This document shows, piece after piece, positions 32,229 to 42,220 of a stretch of DNA of 64,000 nt. The translations under genes and the position numbers were made by a program. Source of the stretch: Lentzea cavernae (GTDB lineage: Bacteria; Actinomycetota; Actinomycetes; Mycobacteriales; Pseudonocardiaceae); the NCBI RefSeq assembly GCF_014653695.1, contig NZ_BNAR01000002.1:496001-560000 (forward strand). The letters are read 5' to 3'. Each line of letters begins with the position of its first letter. Position 1 is the first letter of the stretch. Below the pieces are notes generated by a model. It made no database searches. It was not told the origin of the DNA and was given only the letters and a program-made list of their open reading frames with translations.

Positions 32229-33719
32229 TCAGTGGGCGCAGCAGCCCATCGGTGTCGCCGGTGCGTCGACGGGTTCCTGTGCCGCGGCCTCGATCTCGTG
32301 CAGGATCCGCGCCCGCTCGGCCGGGCCCAGGTAGCGGCCCCGGCTGACGACGGCGTGGACGCGGCCGACGTTCGTGATGTCCCGCAACGGGTCCGCGTCC
32401 AGCACGACGAGGTCCGCCTGCTTGCCGGGCGTGACCGTGCCCGTCTCGTGCTCCCGTCCGAGGCAGCGGGCGGCTTCGCTGGTGGCCGACCGGAGCGCCT
32501 GGTCCGGTGTGAGGCCGGCCTGCACCAGCAACGCCAGTTCGTCGTGCAGCGAGAAGCCCGGGAACACGTAGGCGAACCCCGCGTCCGTGCCCGCGACGAC
32601 ACCGACCCCGGCCTCGTGCATCTGCTTCAGCAGACGCATGCGGGCGTCACCGAACTTCCGCAGTTCCGCGACTTCCTCCGGGGTGCGGGGAGGACGGCCG
32701 GACATGATCGCCTGCCATTGCGCACGCAGGTCGACCGGGATGTAGCGCATCCGTTCGAGGGCCACCGGGTCGTTCGTGATGGCCTCGGGTGAGCGGGACA
32801 TGTTGCGTTCGACGAAGAGCGTCGGCGACTGCCACGTGCCTCGTTCGACCATCGACGCGAACAGCCTGCGAGCGCGGGCCGGTGAGTGCGTGGCGACGGC
32901 GGCCCGTTCGATCCGGCCCGCGTGGCGGCCCCACCAGTCCGGGTCCGCCGGGTCGTCGGGACGCCCGCGGAGCTCGGCGTAGAGGGCGTCGGCATCGTCC
33001 GAAGTGGACGTGAACAGGTTGTAGAGGTGTTCGTGGGTGTGCTGGGCCAGCGCGTCCTGCACAGGCACACGGGCCGGGACGTGACCGGCGAACGGAATCC
33101 TGAGCCTGCGCGCCTCGGCCGCGATGGCCGCGTGGCACTGCGGGGACAGGAACGAGTAGACCTTGACGAAGTCCGCTCCCCCGTCCTTGGCCCGGCGCAC
33201 CGCGGCACGGGCCTCGTCCGGGGTGCGCACCACGTCCGAGCCGGGCCAGATCGAGCCGGGACCGTCGACGATCGCGCTGGCGATCACCATCCGAGGACCG
33301 AGGATCTCTCCGGACTCGATGCGGTGCCGGGTGTCGTGCGTCTCGGGCTGGCCCCACATCTCGCGGACGCCCGTGACGCCCTGGACGACGTGCAACGGCG
33401 CGACGGTGCTCTCGAAGAACGTCGCGTGGGTGTGCATGTCCCACAGGCCGGGGATCACGTACTTCCCGGCGAGGTCGATCACCCGCACACCGCGCGGGAT
33501 CTCGCGGTGCCGGCCGGCGACCAGGACCCGGTCACCGCTCAGCACGACGGTCGCGTCGCGGACCGGTGCGCGGCCGGTGCCGTCGATCAGCGTGGCCCCG
33601 CGCAGCACCGTCACCCCGCTCGCGGCGTCCGCCGGTTGCCCCACGGCTCCCAGCGCCACCGCTCCGAGTGCACCCTTCCCCAGCCAGGACAACACGTCCC
33701 GGCGCGCCACGTCCCCCAT
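32229..33719 (-). CDS. Tat-exported amidohydrolase (imidazolonepropionase-like)
   Basis: A 496-residue metal-dependent hydrolase. A twin-arginine leader (ARRDVLSWLGKGALGAVALG, residues 5-24) ends near QPADA. The amidohydrolase barrel shows H-x-H in LWDMHTHATFF, the bridging lysine in DFVKVYSF, histidines in FAGHVPARV and HTHEHLYN, and the catalytic aspartate in AGTDAGFAYVF. Such enzymes include imidazolonepropionase-like and Xaa-Pro/Xaa-Arg dipeptidases; the substrate is not readable. The C-terminus ends with the unusual MGCCAH, possibly metal-binding. A strong GGAGG lies about 8 nt before the ATG at 33719, which decides against a longer form from 33782. Confidence 0.85.
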   Translation of the reverse strand: MGDVARRDVLSWLGKGALGAVALGAVGQPADAASGVTVLRGATLIDGTGRAPVRDATVVLSGDRVLVAGRHREIPRGVRVIDLAGKYVIPGLWDMHTHATFFESTVAPLHVVQGVTGVREMWGQPETHDTRHRIESGEILGPRMVIASAIVDGPGSIWPGSDVVRTPDEARAAVRRAKDGGADFVKVYSFLSPQCHAAIAAEARRLRIPFAGHVPARVPVQDALAQHTHEHLYNLFTSTSDDADALYAELRGRPDDPADPDWWGRHAGRIERAAVATHSPARARRLFASMVERGTWQSPTLFVERNMSRSPEAITNDPVALERMRYIPVDLRAQWQAIMSGRPPRTPEEVAELRKFGDARMRLLKQMHEAGVGVVAGTDAGFAYVFPGFSLHDELALLVQAGLTPDQALRSATSEAARCLGREHETGTVTPGKQADLVVLDADPLRDITNVGRVHAVVSRGRYLGPAERARILHEIEAAAQEPVDAPATPMGCCAH

Positions 33720-33789
33720 GGCCCCACCTCCCCTTGCGTCCACGGTAGCGATCGCGGGGAGGTGGAGCAGTGGGGCTGGCACCAGGGTT

Positions 33790-34704
33790 CTACGGCCGGG
33801 TCCACACCGCCACGTAGTCGACCAGCATCGGCCTGCCCGGCGTGGTCTGCGCGGTCGGCGTCGCCCGCCCGGCCACGCCGTTGGGGAACGCGCCGCCCAT
33901 CGCCACGTTGAGCAGGATGAAGTAGCCCTGGTGCGACGTCATGTTGTTCCACGAGGTGGCGTCCATCTGGTTCTGCCGGACGGTGTGGAACTGCTGACCG
34001 TCGACGTACCACCGCAACTGGTTCGGGCTGACCGACCGGTCCCACTCGAAGCGGTAGGTGTGGAACGCCGACTGGCACGTGCTGCCGGGACACGCCCGCG
34101 ACGCGCCGAGGCCGTTCGTCTCGTTGCACGGGCCGCCGGGGTTCACGCCGCAGTGCAGCACGCCCCAGACGCTGTTGACGCCGTTGACGTTCTCCATCAC
34201 GTCGAACTCGCCGATGGCCGGCCAGTTCCAGTAGTTGCCGCGGTACGGCGAACCCAGGGCCCAGAAAGCCGGCCAGTAGCCGAGCGCGGGCGTACCGGTG
34301 ATGTTGGGCATCTGGATGCGCCCCTCGATGCGCAGGATGCCACCGGCGGGTGCCTTGAAGTTCGAGCGGCGGGTCTCGATGCGGCCCGAGGTCCACTCGC
34401 CGTTGGCGGCGCGCAACGGGGTGATGCGCAGGTTCCCCGAGCCGTCGAGGGCGAGGTTCGCGCGGTCGTTGGTGTAGCGCTGGATCTCGCCGGTGCCCCA
34501 GTTGCCGGGGCCGCCGGGGTAGCCGTGGCCGGTGTCGACGATCCAGTTGGTGCCGTTCGGGGCGCTGTTGTTCGCGCCGGTGAAGTCGTCCGACCACGCC
34601 AGGGACCAGCCGGGCGGGGTGGGTGGGACCGCTGCCTGCGCGATGCCGCTCAGTGGGAGGACCAGGGCCAGTCCCAGCAGGGCGCGCGTGAGTTTTCGAG
34701 CCAC
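33790..34704 (-). CDS. secreted GH16 endo-beta-1,3-glucanase
   Basis: A 304-residue glycoside hydrolase family 16 enzyme with a Sec signal peptide (1-25, GIAQAA). The catalytic motif E-x-D-x-x-E is at residues 166-171 in IGEFDVMEN, preceded by GYWPAFWALG, and followed by the conserved FHTYRFEWD and QGYFILLNVAMGG blocks. The single-domain layout and the methionine-containing active-site segment fit laminarinase-type endo-1,3-beta-glucanases rather than kappa-carrageenases or agarases. It should digest fungal or algal beta-glucan outside the cell. The GTG start has GAGAGG 8 nt upstream. A LacI/CebR-like site overlaps its promoter. Confidence 0.92.
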   Translation of the reverse strand: MARKLTRALLGLALVLPLSGIAQAAVPPTPPGWSLAWSDDFTGANNSAPNGTNWIVDTGHGYPGGPGNWGTGEIQRYTNDRANLALDGSGNLRITPLRAANGEWTSGRIETRRSNFKAPAGGILRIEGRIQMPNITGTPALGYWPAFWALGSPYRGNYWNWPAIGEFDVMENVNGVNSVWGVLHCGVNPGGPCNETNGLGASRACPGSTCQSAFHTYRFEWDRSVSPNQLRWYVDGQQFHTVRQNQMDATSWNNMTSHQGYFILLNVAMGGAFPNGVAGRATPTAQTTPGRPMLVDYVAVWTRP

Positions 34705-34747
34705 GACGATGACCTCTCTGTCACGATCGTGCGGCAGCGGACTTCCA

Positions 34748-34761
34748 CGGAAGCGCTCTCA
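34748..34761 (-). promoter_or_regulatory. LacI/CebR-like operator at the GH16 promoter
   Basis: Minus strand TGAGAGCGCTTCCG agrees at 11 of 14 positions with the Streptomyces CebR-type operator TGGGAGCGCTCCCA. It spans the spacer and -10 (TTCCGT, 34747-34752) of a promoter whose -35, TTGACG, is at 34770-34775, 17 nt apart. Confidence 0.5.
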
Positions 34762-34777
34762 CGGCTTCACGTCAACC

Positions 34778-35455
34778 TCACAGCTCGAACCGGTACCCCA
34801 TCCCCGGCTCGGTGATCAGGTGCTTCGGCCGCGCGGGGTCGTCCTCCAGCTTGCGCCGCAACTGGGCGAAGTACACCCGCAGGTACTGCGACTCGTTGAC
34901 GTGCATAGGCCCCCACACCTCCTGCAGCAGCTGCTTCTGCGACACCAGCCGTCCCGGATTGCGCGCGAGGATCTCGACCAGCCCCCACTCCGTCGGCGTC
35001 AGGTGCACCTCACGGCCATCGCGCCGCACCTTCTTCACCGCCAGGTCCACCACGAACGACGAGGTCGTGACCACCGGGTCGCCCGTCTCCCTGGCGAGGT
35101 CGCGGCGCACGGCCGCGCGCAGGCGGGCCAGCAGCTCGTCCATCCCGAACGGCTTGGTGACGTAGTCGTCGGCGCCCGCGTCGAGGGCCTCGACCTTGGC
35201 CGACGAGTCGGTGCGCGCGGACAGCACGATGATCGGGATGGTGGACCACCCGCGCAGGCCGGCGATCACGTCCACGCCGTCGATGTCGGGCAGGCCGAGG
35301 TCGAGCACGACCACGTCCGGCTTGCCCTCGACGGCGACGCCGAGCGCGGACTTGCCGTCGTAGGCCGTCATCACGTCGTATCCCCGCGCGCTGAGGTTGA
35401 TCCTCAGCGCGCGCACGATCTGCGGTTCGTCGTCGACCACCAGCACTGACGTCAT
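34778..35455 (-). CDS. kdpE: response regulator KdpE
   Basis: A 225-residue OmpR-family regulator with acidic pocket D8-D9, phospho-acceptor D52 in VVVLDLGLPD, YVTKPFGMDELLARLRAAVRR and a winged-helix domain ending LITEPGMGYRFEL, all matching KdpE. It is activated by KdpD under potassium limitation or osmotic stress and switches on the kdp structural genes. Its ATG overlaps the kdpD stop by 4 nt (35452-35455). Order on the minus strand is small peptide, kdpF, A, B, C, D, E, one contiguous unit. Confidence 0.95.
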   Translation of the reverse strand: MTSVLVVDDEPQIVRALRINLSARGYDVMTAYDGKSALGVAVEGKPDVVVLDLGLPDIDGVDVIAGLRGWSTIPIIVLSARTDSSAKVEALDAGADDYVTKPFGMDELLARLRAAVRRDLARETGDPVVTTSSFVVDLAVKKVRRDGREVHLTPTEWGLVEILARNPGRLVSQKQLLQEVWGPMHVNESQYLRVYFAQLRRKLEDDPARPKHLITEPGMGYRFEL

Positions 35456-37938
35456 CCGGAACCCTCCTGGTAGGCGGGCAGCGAGATGACCACGGTCAGC
35501 CCACCGCCCGGTGTGTCCTCGGCGCTGATCTCACCGCCCATGGCGGCGGTGAAGCCCTTGGCGACGCTCAGGCCGAGCCCGACGCCCGGTGTGGCGGAGC
35601 GGTCGCCGAGCCGCTGGAAGGGCGCGAACACCTTGTGCCCCTCCTTCTTCGGCAGGCCGGGGCCGTGGTCCACGATCCGCAGCTCGACGCGGGACCCGTA
35701 CGCGCTGGCGCGGATCATCACCGGCGACGGGCTGCCGTGCCGCACGGCGTTGTCGACCACGTTCGCGATCACGCGTTCCAGCAGTCCCAGGTCCGCGAGC
35801 ACGGGCGGCAGGTCCTCGGCCACCACCACCGACACGTCTCCCCCGATGCCGGTGAGCGCCCTGGCCACGACCTCGTAGTAGCCGACCGGCCGCAGGACGG
35901 GTTCGACCGATCCGGTCGCGAGCCGGGACGAGTCCAGGAGGTTGTCCACCAGGCCCGCCAACCGGTCCGCGGACTCCTCCACGGTCTCCATCAGCTCGCC
36001 GACGTCCTCTTCGGACAGTGGCAGCGTGGTGTCGCGCAGGCTCCCGATCGCCGCCTTGATCGACGTCAGCGGTGTGCGGAGGTCGTGGCCCACGGCCGAC
36101 AGCAGTGCCGTGCGCAACTCCGACGTCTCGGCCTTCCGTTGCGCCCGCAGGGCGTCGGCGGCCATCCGCTGCTGGCGCAGCGCCACGAACGTCTGGCCCG
36201 CCGCGGCCTCCAGCACCCGCTGGTCGCTCGCGGGCAGCACGCGTCCGCTCAGCCGCAGCCGCACGTCGCCGGTGACCGTCACCTCGGTCACGGGACCGCG
36301 ATCCCGTCCGGCGCACTCCACGCGCGTCCAGGTCCCGTCCCGCCGCTCCACGAGCACCACCGACTCCAGGCCGAAGTTCTCCCGGATCTTCTCCAGCAGC
36401 CGCGCCAGCGGGTACGGCGACGTGAGCACGGTCCGCGCGTAGGAGGCCAGCAGCGCGGCCTCGGTCCGCGCCCGCGCGCCCTGCTCCCCCAGCCGCGCCG
36501 CCCGGTCGACGGTCAGCGCCACCACGGTCGCGACGATCACCATGGCCGCCAGCGTGATCACGTTCTCCGGCGTCTGGACGGCGAGGCTGTAGTAGGGCTC
36601 GGTGAAGTAGTAGTTCAGCAGCCCGGCGCCCAGGACCGCGCAGAACAACGCGGGTCCCAGCCCGCCCGCGATCGCGACCACGCACGTGACCAGCAGGAAC
36701 GCGACCAGGTCCGTCGAGAAGTCCAGCTCGTCGCGCCACAGCATGCCGAGCGCGGTGACGACGGCGGGCAGCACCAGCGCGAGCACCCAGCCGATCAGCC
36801 TGCGCCGCAACGACAACGGGTCGGCACTGGCTTTCCACCGCAGACCGCGCCGCGACTCGTCGTGCGTGACCATGTGCACGTCGATCGCGCCGGACTCCTG
36901 CACCACGGCCGCGCCGATGCCCTCGTCGAACGCCCGCGCGACCCTCGATCTGCGCGAGGTCCCCAGCACGAGCTGGGTGGCGTTGACCCCGCGGGCGAAC
37001 TCGAGCAACGCCGTCGGCACGTCGTCGCCGACGACCGAGTGGAAGGTCGCGCCCACGTCCTCGGTGATCTTGCGGGACCGGGCGATGTGCTCGGGCGTGA
37101 CACCCGAGAGCCCGTCGCCGCGCAGCACGTGCACGACCAGCAGTTCCGCGCCCGCCCGTGTCGCGATCCTCCGCGCCCGGCGGATCAGCGTCTCGCTCTC
37201 CGGCCCGCCGGTGATCGACACGACGACCCGTTCCCTGGTCTCCCAGGTGTCGGTGATCTCCTTCTCGCTGCGGTACCGCTGCAACGCGACGTCGACCTGG
37301 TCGGCGACCCACAGCAGCGCCAGTTCCCGCAACGCCGTCAGGTTGCCGAGCCGGAAGTAGTTGCCCAGCGCGGCGTCGATCCGGTGCGCCGGGTACACGT
37401 TGCCGTGCGCCAGCCTGCGCCGCAGCGCCTCGGGGGTGATGTCGATCAGCTCGACCTGTTCGGCGCGGCGGACCACCTCGTCCGGCACGGTCTCCCGCTG
37501 CCGCACACCGGTGATCCGCTCCACGACGTCGTTGAGGGACTCCAGGTGCTGGACGTTCACGGTCGAGAGGACGTCGATGCCCGCTTCGAGCAGTTCCTCG
37601 ACGTCCTGCCAGCGCTTCTCGTTGCGCGAGCCCGGCGCGTTGGTGTGCGCGAGCTCGTCGACCACCGCGACCTCCGGCCGGCGGGCCAGGATCGCGTCCA
37701 CGTCCATTTCGGACACTTCGAGGTCGCGGTGCCGCGTCACCCTGCGCGGCAGCACCTCCAGGTCCTCCAGCAGGGAGGCGGTCTTGTCCCGGCCGTGGGT
37801 CTCCACGAGTCCGACGACCACTTCCGTGCCGCGCTCCCGGCGCCGGTGTGCCTCGCCGAGCATGGCGAAGGTCTTGCCGACGCCGGGAGCGGCGCCGAGG
37901 TAGATCCTCAGCTCACCCCGGCGACCGTCAACGCCCAT
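35452..37938 (-). CDS. kdpD: sensor kinase KdpD
   Basis: An 828-residue KdpD. The N-terminal domain has Walker-type LGAAPGVGKTFAMLGEA and the VVDELAHTNAPGSR motif; a universal-stress-protein domain follows (VVSITGGPESETLIRRA), the region that binds c-di-AMP in several species. Four TM helices (around PAVVTALGMLW to VIVATVVALTVDRAA), a GAF domain and the kinase core with the phospho-His in LSAVGHDLRTPLTSI and HATPase motifs (NVVDNAVRHGSP, GVGLGLSVAKG) complete it. The ATG at 37938, directly before GVDGRRGELRIYLG, is chosen; 37965 would extend it by nine unlikely residues. It overlaps kdpC by 11 nt. Confidence 0.94.
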   Translation of the reverse strand: MGVDGRRGELRIYLGAAPGVGKTFAMLGEAHRRRERGTEVVVGLVETHGRDKTASLLEDLEVLPRRVTRHRDLEVSEMDVDAILARRPEVAVVDELAHTNAPGSRNEKRWQDVEELLEAGIDVLSTVNVQHLESLNDVVERITGVRQRETVPDEVVRRAEQVELIDITPEALRRRLAHGNVYPAHRIDAALGNYFRLGNLTALRELALLWVADQVDVALQRYRSEKEITDTWETRERVVVSITGGPESETLIRRARRIATRAGAELLVVHVLRGDGLSGVTPEHIARSRKITEDVGATFHSVVGDDVPTALLEFARGVNATQLVLGTSRRSRVARAFDEGIGAAVVQESGAIDVHMVTHDESRRGLRWKASADPLSLRRRLIGWVLALVLPAVVTALGMLWRDELDFSTDLVAFLLVTCVVAIAGGLGPALFCAVLGAGLLNYYFTEPYYSLAVQTPENVITLAAMVIVATVVALTVDRAARLGEQGARARTEAALLASYARTVLTSPYPLARLLEKIRENFGLESVVLVERRDGTWTRVECAGRDRGPVTEVTVTGDVRLRLSGRVLPASDQRVLEAAAGQTFVALRQQRMAADALRAQRKAETSELRTALLSAVGHDLRTPLTSIKAAIGSLRDTTLPLSEEDVGELMETVEESADRLAGLVDNLLDSSRLATGSVEPVLRPVGYYEVVARALTGIGGDVSVVVAEDLPPVLADLGLLERVIANVVDNAVRHGSPSPVMIRASAYGSRVELRIVDHGPGLPKKEGHKVFAPFQRLGDRSATPGVGLGLSVAKGFTAAMGGEISAEDTPGGGLTVVISLPAYQEGSG

Positions 37939-38470
37939 TGTTCTGGGCAGCGCTGTCGACGGCACGGTTCAGCGCTGTCACGTTGACGGTGGTGGTGAAG
38001 GTGCCGGAGGTGCTGGCGGACACCAGTTCCCGCACCCTCTCCACCGGCAGCCCGGACGCGCGGGCCACGCGGGGCACCTGCAACGCCGCGTACTCCGGGC
38101 TGATGTGCGGGTCGAGGCCGGACCCGGACGCGGTGACGGCGTCCTGCGGGACCTGGCTCTCGGGCACGCCTTCGCGTTGCGCTACAGCCGTGCGGCGCTC
38201 GGCGACGACCTTCGTGTAGTCCTCGTTCAGCTCGCCCTTGTTCGAGCCGCCGGACGCGGGCAACGTCGCCGCGGATGGCCTCGGTGCGAAGTACCGGTCC
38301 CCTTCGCGCGGGACCGCCACCAGAGTCGTGTCCGTGGCTTCGGCGTTGGCGTGCAGGCCGGGGATCCGCGAGATGCCCCAGACCGACAACGGGTAGAGCA
38401 CACCGAGGAGCACCGTGAGGGCGAGCAGGATGCGAAGTCCCGCCCACGACTGCTTGAGGAAGTTGTTCAT
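37928..38470 (-). CDS. kdpC: potassium-transporting ATPase subunit KdpC
   Basis: A 180-residue single-pass subunit: a membrane helix (about 11-31, LRILLALTVLLGVLYPLSVWGI) and the characteristic blocks RYFAPRPSA, DAVTASGSGLDPHISPEYA, QVPRVARASGLPVERVRELV and a C-terminal VNVTALNRAVD. KdpC stabilises the KdpA-KdpB complex and raises its ATP affinity. It begins 3 nt after the kdpB stop. The stop lies within the start of kdpD, coupling the pump and sensor genes. Confidence 0.95.
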   Translation of the reverse strand: MNNFLKQSWAGLRILLALTVLLGVLYPLSVWGISRIPGLHANAEATDTTLVAVPREGDRYFAPRPSAATLPASGGSNKGELNEDYTKVVAERRTAVAQREGVPESQVPQDAVTASGSGLDPHISPEYAALQVPRVARASGLPVERVRELVSASTSGTFTTTVNVTALNRAVDSAAQNNGR

Positions 38471-38473
38471 GGT

Positions 38474-40423
38474 TCAGCCGATCCCGGGGATGAGTCGCAC
38501 GAGCAGGTCGATCAGCCAGATCCCGGCGAACGGCGTCACGACGCCGCCCAGTCCGTAGACCAGCAGGTTGCGCCGCAGCAGCGCACTGGCACTGGACGGC
38601 CGGTACTTCACACCGCGCAGCGCCAGCGGGATCAGTGCCACGATCACCAGGGCGTTGAAGATCACCGCTGAGAGGATCGCGGACTGCGGCGTGGCCAGGT
38701 TCATGATGTTGAGCTTGTCCAGCGCCGGGTAGATCGCCGCGAACATGGCGGGCAGGATCGCGAAGTACTTCGCGAGGTCGTTCGCCACGGAGAACGTCGT
38801 CAGCGCACCGCGGGTGATCAGCAACTGCTTGCCGATCTCCACGATCTCGATGAGCTTGGTCGGGTCCGAGTCGAGGTCGACCATGTTGCCGGCCTCCTTC
38901 GCGGCCGACGTGCCGGTGTTCATCGCGACGCCCACGTCCGCCTGGGCGAGCGCGGGCGCGTCGTTCGTGCCGTCGCCGGTCATCGCGACGAGCCGGCCGC
39001 CCTCCTGCTCCTTGCGGATCAGGGCCATCTTGTCCTCGGGCTTGGCCTCGGCGAGGTAGTCGTCCACGCCGGCCTCCGCCGCGATGGCCTTGGCGGTCAG
39101 CGGGTTGTCGCCCGTGACCATGACCGTCCGGATGCCCATCGCGCGCAGCTCGGCGAAGCGTTCCTTCATGCCGGGCTTCACGACGTCGCTGAGCCGGATC
39201 ACGCCGAGCACCCTGTCGTTCTCCGCCACCACAAGAGGTGTGCCGCCGTGGGCGCTGATCTCGTCGACGATCTCTCGGGCCGTGTCCGTCAGTTCGAACG
39301 CGGACGCGGCGCCCTTGCGGATGCTGCGGTCACCGAGATCGATGCCGGACATGCGGGTCTGCGCCGTGAACGGCACGAACTCGCCGGTCTTCTCGTGCTC
39401 GCTCGCGGGTTCGCCGCCCGCGAGCTCGAGGATGCTGCGGCCCTCGGGGGTGTCGTCGGCCAGGCTCGCCAGCCGTGCGGCCGCCACGAGCGTCTCGTGG
39501 GAGGTCGGGCCGACCGGGATGAACTCGGTCGCGCGCCGGTTGCCCCACGTGATCGTGCCGGTCTTGTCGAGCAGCAACGTGTCGATGTCGCCGGCGGCCT
39601 CGACCGCCTTGCCGGAGGTCGCGAGGACGTTGCGCTGCACCAGCCGGTCCATGCCCGCGATGCCGATCGCGGACAGCAGCGCGCCGATCGTCGTGGGGAT
39701 CAGGCAGACCAGCAGCGCGGTCAGCACGACCACCGACTGCTCGCCGCCGGAATAAATCGCGAACGGCTGCAGCGCCACCACCGCGAGCAGGAAGATGATC
39801 GTGAGCGTGGAGAGCAGGATCGTCAGCGCGATCTCGTTCGGCGTCTTCTGCCGTTCCGCGCCCTCGACCAACGCGATCATCCGGTCCACGAAGGACTCCC
39901 CGGGCTTCGTCGTGATCCTCACGACGATCCGGTCGGACAACACCGTCGTGCCACCCGTGACGGCGCACCGGTCGCCGCCCGACTCGCGGATGACGGGGGC
40001 GGACTCGCCGGTGATCGCCGACTCGTCGACGGTCGCGATGCCCTCGACGACGTCCCCGTCACCGGGGATGACCTCACCGGCCTCGACGACCACCAGGTCG
40101 CCGATCTTGAGTTCGGTGCCGGCGACCGTCCTGCCGTCGAGCATCCGCGCGACGGCGTCCTTCTTGGTCCTGCGCAACGACTCCGCCTGCGCCTTGCCGC
40201 GTCCCTCCGCGACGGCCTCGGCGAGGTTCGCGAACAGCACGGTGAACCACAGCCACAGCGCCACCGCGACGGTGAACACGCTCGGCTCGGCCACCGCGAA
40301 CACGGTGACCAGCAACGAGCCGGCCCAGACGACGAACATCACGGGACTGCGCAGCTGGTGACGCGGGTGGAGCTTCTTGAGGGCCTCGGGGAAAGCGGCC
40401 GCGAGACCGGGTTTCGTGGTCAC
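38474..40423 (-). CDS. kdpB: potassium-transporting P-type ATPase KdpB
   Basis: A 649-residue P-type ATPase subunit. The phosphorylation site is D286 in [12 protein letters not shown], with the actuator motif [13 protein letters not shown], hinge [19 protein letters not shown] and [21 protein letters not shown]. KdpB provides ATP hydrolysis for high-affinity K+ uptake by KdpFABC. The GTG at 40423 ([17 protein letters not shown]) is chosen because it overlaps the kdpA stop as GTGA; a far longer frame only shadows kdpA. Confidence 0.96.
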   Translation of the reverse strand: MTTKPGLAAAFPEALKKLHPRHQLRSPVMFVVWAGSLLVTVFAVAEPSVFTVAVALWLWFTVLFANLAEAVAEGRGKAQAESLRRTKKDAVARMLDGRTVAGTELKIGDLVVVEAGEVIPGDGDVVEGIATVDESAITGESAPVIRESGGDRCAVTGGTTVLSDRIVVRITTKPGESFVDRMIALVEGAERQKTPNEIALTILLSTLTIIFLLAVVALQPFAIYSGGEQSVVVLTALLVCLIPTTIGALLSAIGIAGMDRLVQRNVLATSGKAVEAAGDIDTLLLDKTGTITWGNRRATEFIPVGPTSHETLVAAARLASLADDTPEGRSILELAGGEPASEHEKTGEFVPFTAQTRMSGIDLGDRSIRKGAASAFELTDTAREIVDEISAHGGTPLVVAENDRVLGVIRLSDVVKPGMKERFAELRAMGIRTVMVTGDNPLTAKAIAAEAGVDDYLAEAKPEDKMALIRKEQEGGRLVAMTGDGTNDAPALAQADVGVAMNTGTSAAKEAGNMVDLDSDPTKLIEIVEIGKQLLITRGALTTFSVANDLAKYFAILPAMFAAIYPALDKLNIMNLATPQSAILSAVIFNALVIVALIPLALRGVKYRPSSASALLRRNLLVYGLGGVVTPFAGIWLIDLLVRLIPGIG

Positions 40424-42042
40424 AGCAGTGCCTCCGCGATGGGACCGAGAGCGAGAGCGGGAACGAAGGTGAGCGCGGCGACCAGCACGATCGCGCCGGT
40501 GAGCAGCGTCGCGAAGAGCGGCCCGGTGGTGGGCAGCGTGCCCGCCGTGACCGGCACCTTCTTCTGCGCCGCCAGGGAACCGGCGAGCGCCAGGACCGCG
40601 ATGATCGGGATGAACCGGCCGAACAGCATGCACAGGCCGAGCGACGACTGGAACCAGTCGCTCGTCACGGTGATGCCCGCGAACGCGGACCCGTTGTTGT
40701 TGGAGGCCGACGCGTAGGCGTACAGGACCTCCGACAAGCCGTGCTCTCCCGGGTTGTTCAGCGCGGCCCGCGTGCTCGGCAGGATCGCGGCGATGCCCGC
40801 GCCGATCAGCAGCACGGTCGGCATGGCGAGGATCGACACCGCGGCGGCCGTGACCTCCTTGCGCCCCAGCTTCTTGCCGAGGTACTCGGGGGTGCGGCCG
40901 ACCATCAGGCCCGCCAGGAACATCGCGATGATCGCCATCACGAGGATGCTGTAGAGCCCGGTGCCGACACCGCCCGGAGTCATCTCGCCGAACAGCATGT
41001 TCAGCAGGGTCGCGCCGCCGCCGAGCCCGGTGTAGCTGTCGTGCAGCGAGTTGACCGCGCCCGTGGACGTGCCGGTGGTGGCGTCGGCGAAGATCGCGCT
41101 GCCAGGAATGCCGAACCGGAGTTCCTTGCCCTCGAGCGGCCTGAGGCCGTTCGCCTCGGCGGCCCAGATGACCCCGAGCATCGCAGTCCAGATGACTCCC
41201 ATGACGCCGAGCAGGACGTATCCCTGCTTCTTGTCGCCGACGAGCTGCCCGAACGTGCGGGTCAGCGCGACCGGGACGACGAGGATCAGGAAGATCTCGA
41301 GCAGGTTGGTCCACTCGTTCGGGTTCTCGAACGGGTGCGCGGAGTTGGCGTTGAGCACGCCGCCACCGTTGGTGCCGAGCTCCTTGATGACCTCCTGGCT
41401 GGCGACGGGCGCGTTCGCCACGACCTGGCCGTCGACGTCCACTCCGGACTTCAGCGACATCGTGACGCCCAGCGCGATCAGCACGATCGCGCCGATGAAC
41501 GCGATCGGCAGCAGGATCCTGGTCGTGCCCCGGACGAGGTCGACCCAGAAGTTGCCCAGCCTGTCGGTCTGGTGCCGGACGAACCCGCGGACGAGGGCGA
41601 TCGCCACGGCCAGGCCGACCGCGGCCGACACGAAGTTCTGCACCGTCAGGCCGGCCATCTGGACCGCGTGGCCCATGACGGCCTCCGGCACGTACGACTG
41701 CCAGTTCGTGTTGGCCACGAAGCTGATCGCCGTGTTGAAGGCCATGCCTTCCGGCACGTTCCCGCGGTCGAAGTTCCACGGCAGCAACGACTGCGCGCGC
41801 TGGATCACGTACAGGAACACGATGCCGACGAACGAGAAGCCCAGCACGCCGTACGCGTAGGTGCTCCACTTCTGCTCGGCGTCGGGGTTGATCCGGGCGA
41901 ACCGGTAGATGGCCCGTTCGACGCGTAAGTGGCTCTTCGCGGTGAACACGCGAGCCATGTAGTCGCCCAAGGGCCGGTACACGACCGCGAGGGCCGCGAA
42001 GAGGATGCCGACCTGCACCAGGCCGGCGGCGAGAGGTGACAT
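40420..42042 (-). CDS. kdpA: potassium channel-like subunit KdpA
   Basis: A 540-residue membrane protein forming the K+ selectivity pathway, related to Trk/Ktr channels. Filter-region blocks include [61 protein letters not shown] and [16 protein letters not shown], each corresponding to one of the four pore repeats. The ATG at 42042 shares one base with the kdpF stop (TGATG). Length and composition match family members (about 550-560). Confidence 0.96.
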   Translation of the reverse strand: MSPLAAGLVQVGILFAALAVVYRPLGDYMARVFTAKSHLRVERAIYRFARINPDAEQKWSTYAYGVLGFSFVGIVFLYVIQRAQSLLPWNFDRGNVPEGMAFNTAISFVANTNWQSYVPEAVMGHAVQMAGLTVQNFVSAAVGLAVAIALVRGFVRHQTDRLGNFWVDLVRGTTRILLPIAFIGAIVLIALGVTMSLKSGVDVDGQVVANAPVASQEVIKELGTNGGGVLNANSAHPFENPNEWTNLLEIFLILVVPVALTRTFGQLVGDKKQGYVLLGVMGVIWTAMLGVIWAAEANGLRPLEGKELRFGIPGSAIFADATTGTSTGAVNSLHDSYTGLGGGATLLNMLFGEMTPGGVGTGLYSILVMAIIAMFLAGLMVGRTPEYLGKKLGRKEVTAAAVSILAMPTVLLIGAGIAAILPSTRAALNNPGEHGLSEVLYAYASASNNNGSAFAGITVTSDWFQSSLGLCMLFGRFIPIIAVLALAGSLAAQKKVPVTAGTLPTTGPLFATLLTGAIVLVAALTFVPALALGPIAEALL

Positions 42043-42140
42043 CAGAACTTCTCCGGCCTGACGAGTGCGACGAACAGGTAGACGATCAGCGCGAGCGCGA
42101 TCACGCCGGCAACGGCGTTCGCGACGAGTCCCGTGCTCAC
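42042..42140 (-). CDS. kdpF: small KdpF subunit
   Basis: A 32-residue hydrophobic peptide, [20 protein letters not shown] in its first twenty residues, ending [12 protein letters not shown]. One TM helix plus the R-P-E-K-F tail is the KdpF signature. KdpF binds and stabilises the KdpABC complex. The GTG start overlaps the stop of a preceding 27-residue ORF (GTGA at 42137-42140), and its TGA shares a base with the kdpA ATG, the expected position for kdpF. Confidence 0.93.
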   Translation of the reverse strand: MSTGLVANAVAGVIALALIVYLFVALVRPEKF

Positions 42141-42220
42141 AACTTCTCCAGCCCACGCACCGTCAGGCCCAGCACGACGAAACTCCCGATCAGCAGCAAC
42201 GCGTAGGCCAGGTCGGCCAT
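42137..42220 (-). CDS. 27-residue membrane peptide leading the kdp operon
   Basis: A 27-residue peptide, MADLAYALLLIGSFVVLGLT then VRGLEKL: one TM helix and a basic/acidic end. A GGGAG ribosome site lies 7 nt before the ATG, and the stop overlaps the kdpF GTG. Similar unannotated short membrane ORFs before kdpF occur in other high-GC kdp operons as I recall. It could be an extra small subunit or a translational coupler. It resembles kdpF in size and form but not in sequence. Confidence 0.75.
   Translation of the reverse strand: MADLAYALLLIGSFVVLGLTVRGLEKL

Noticed and set aside
34705-34777. terminator hairpin between kdpE and the GH16 gene
   Set aside because: No stem of useful length was found after the kdpE stop; the region is explained as the GH16 promoter with its operator.
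35635-37986. 783-codon open frame antisense to kdpD
   Set aside because: High GC keeps the opposite frames open; the translation is Arg/Gly/Pro/His-rich with no motif, while kdpD on the other strand is full of recognisable domains.
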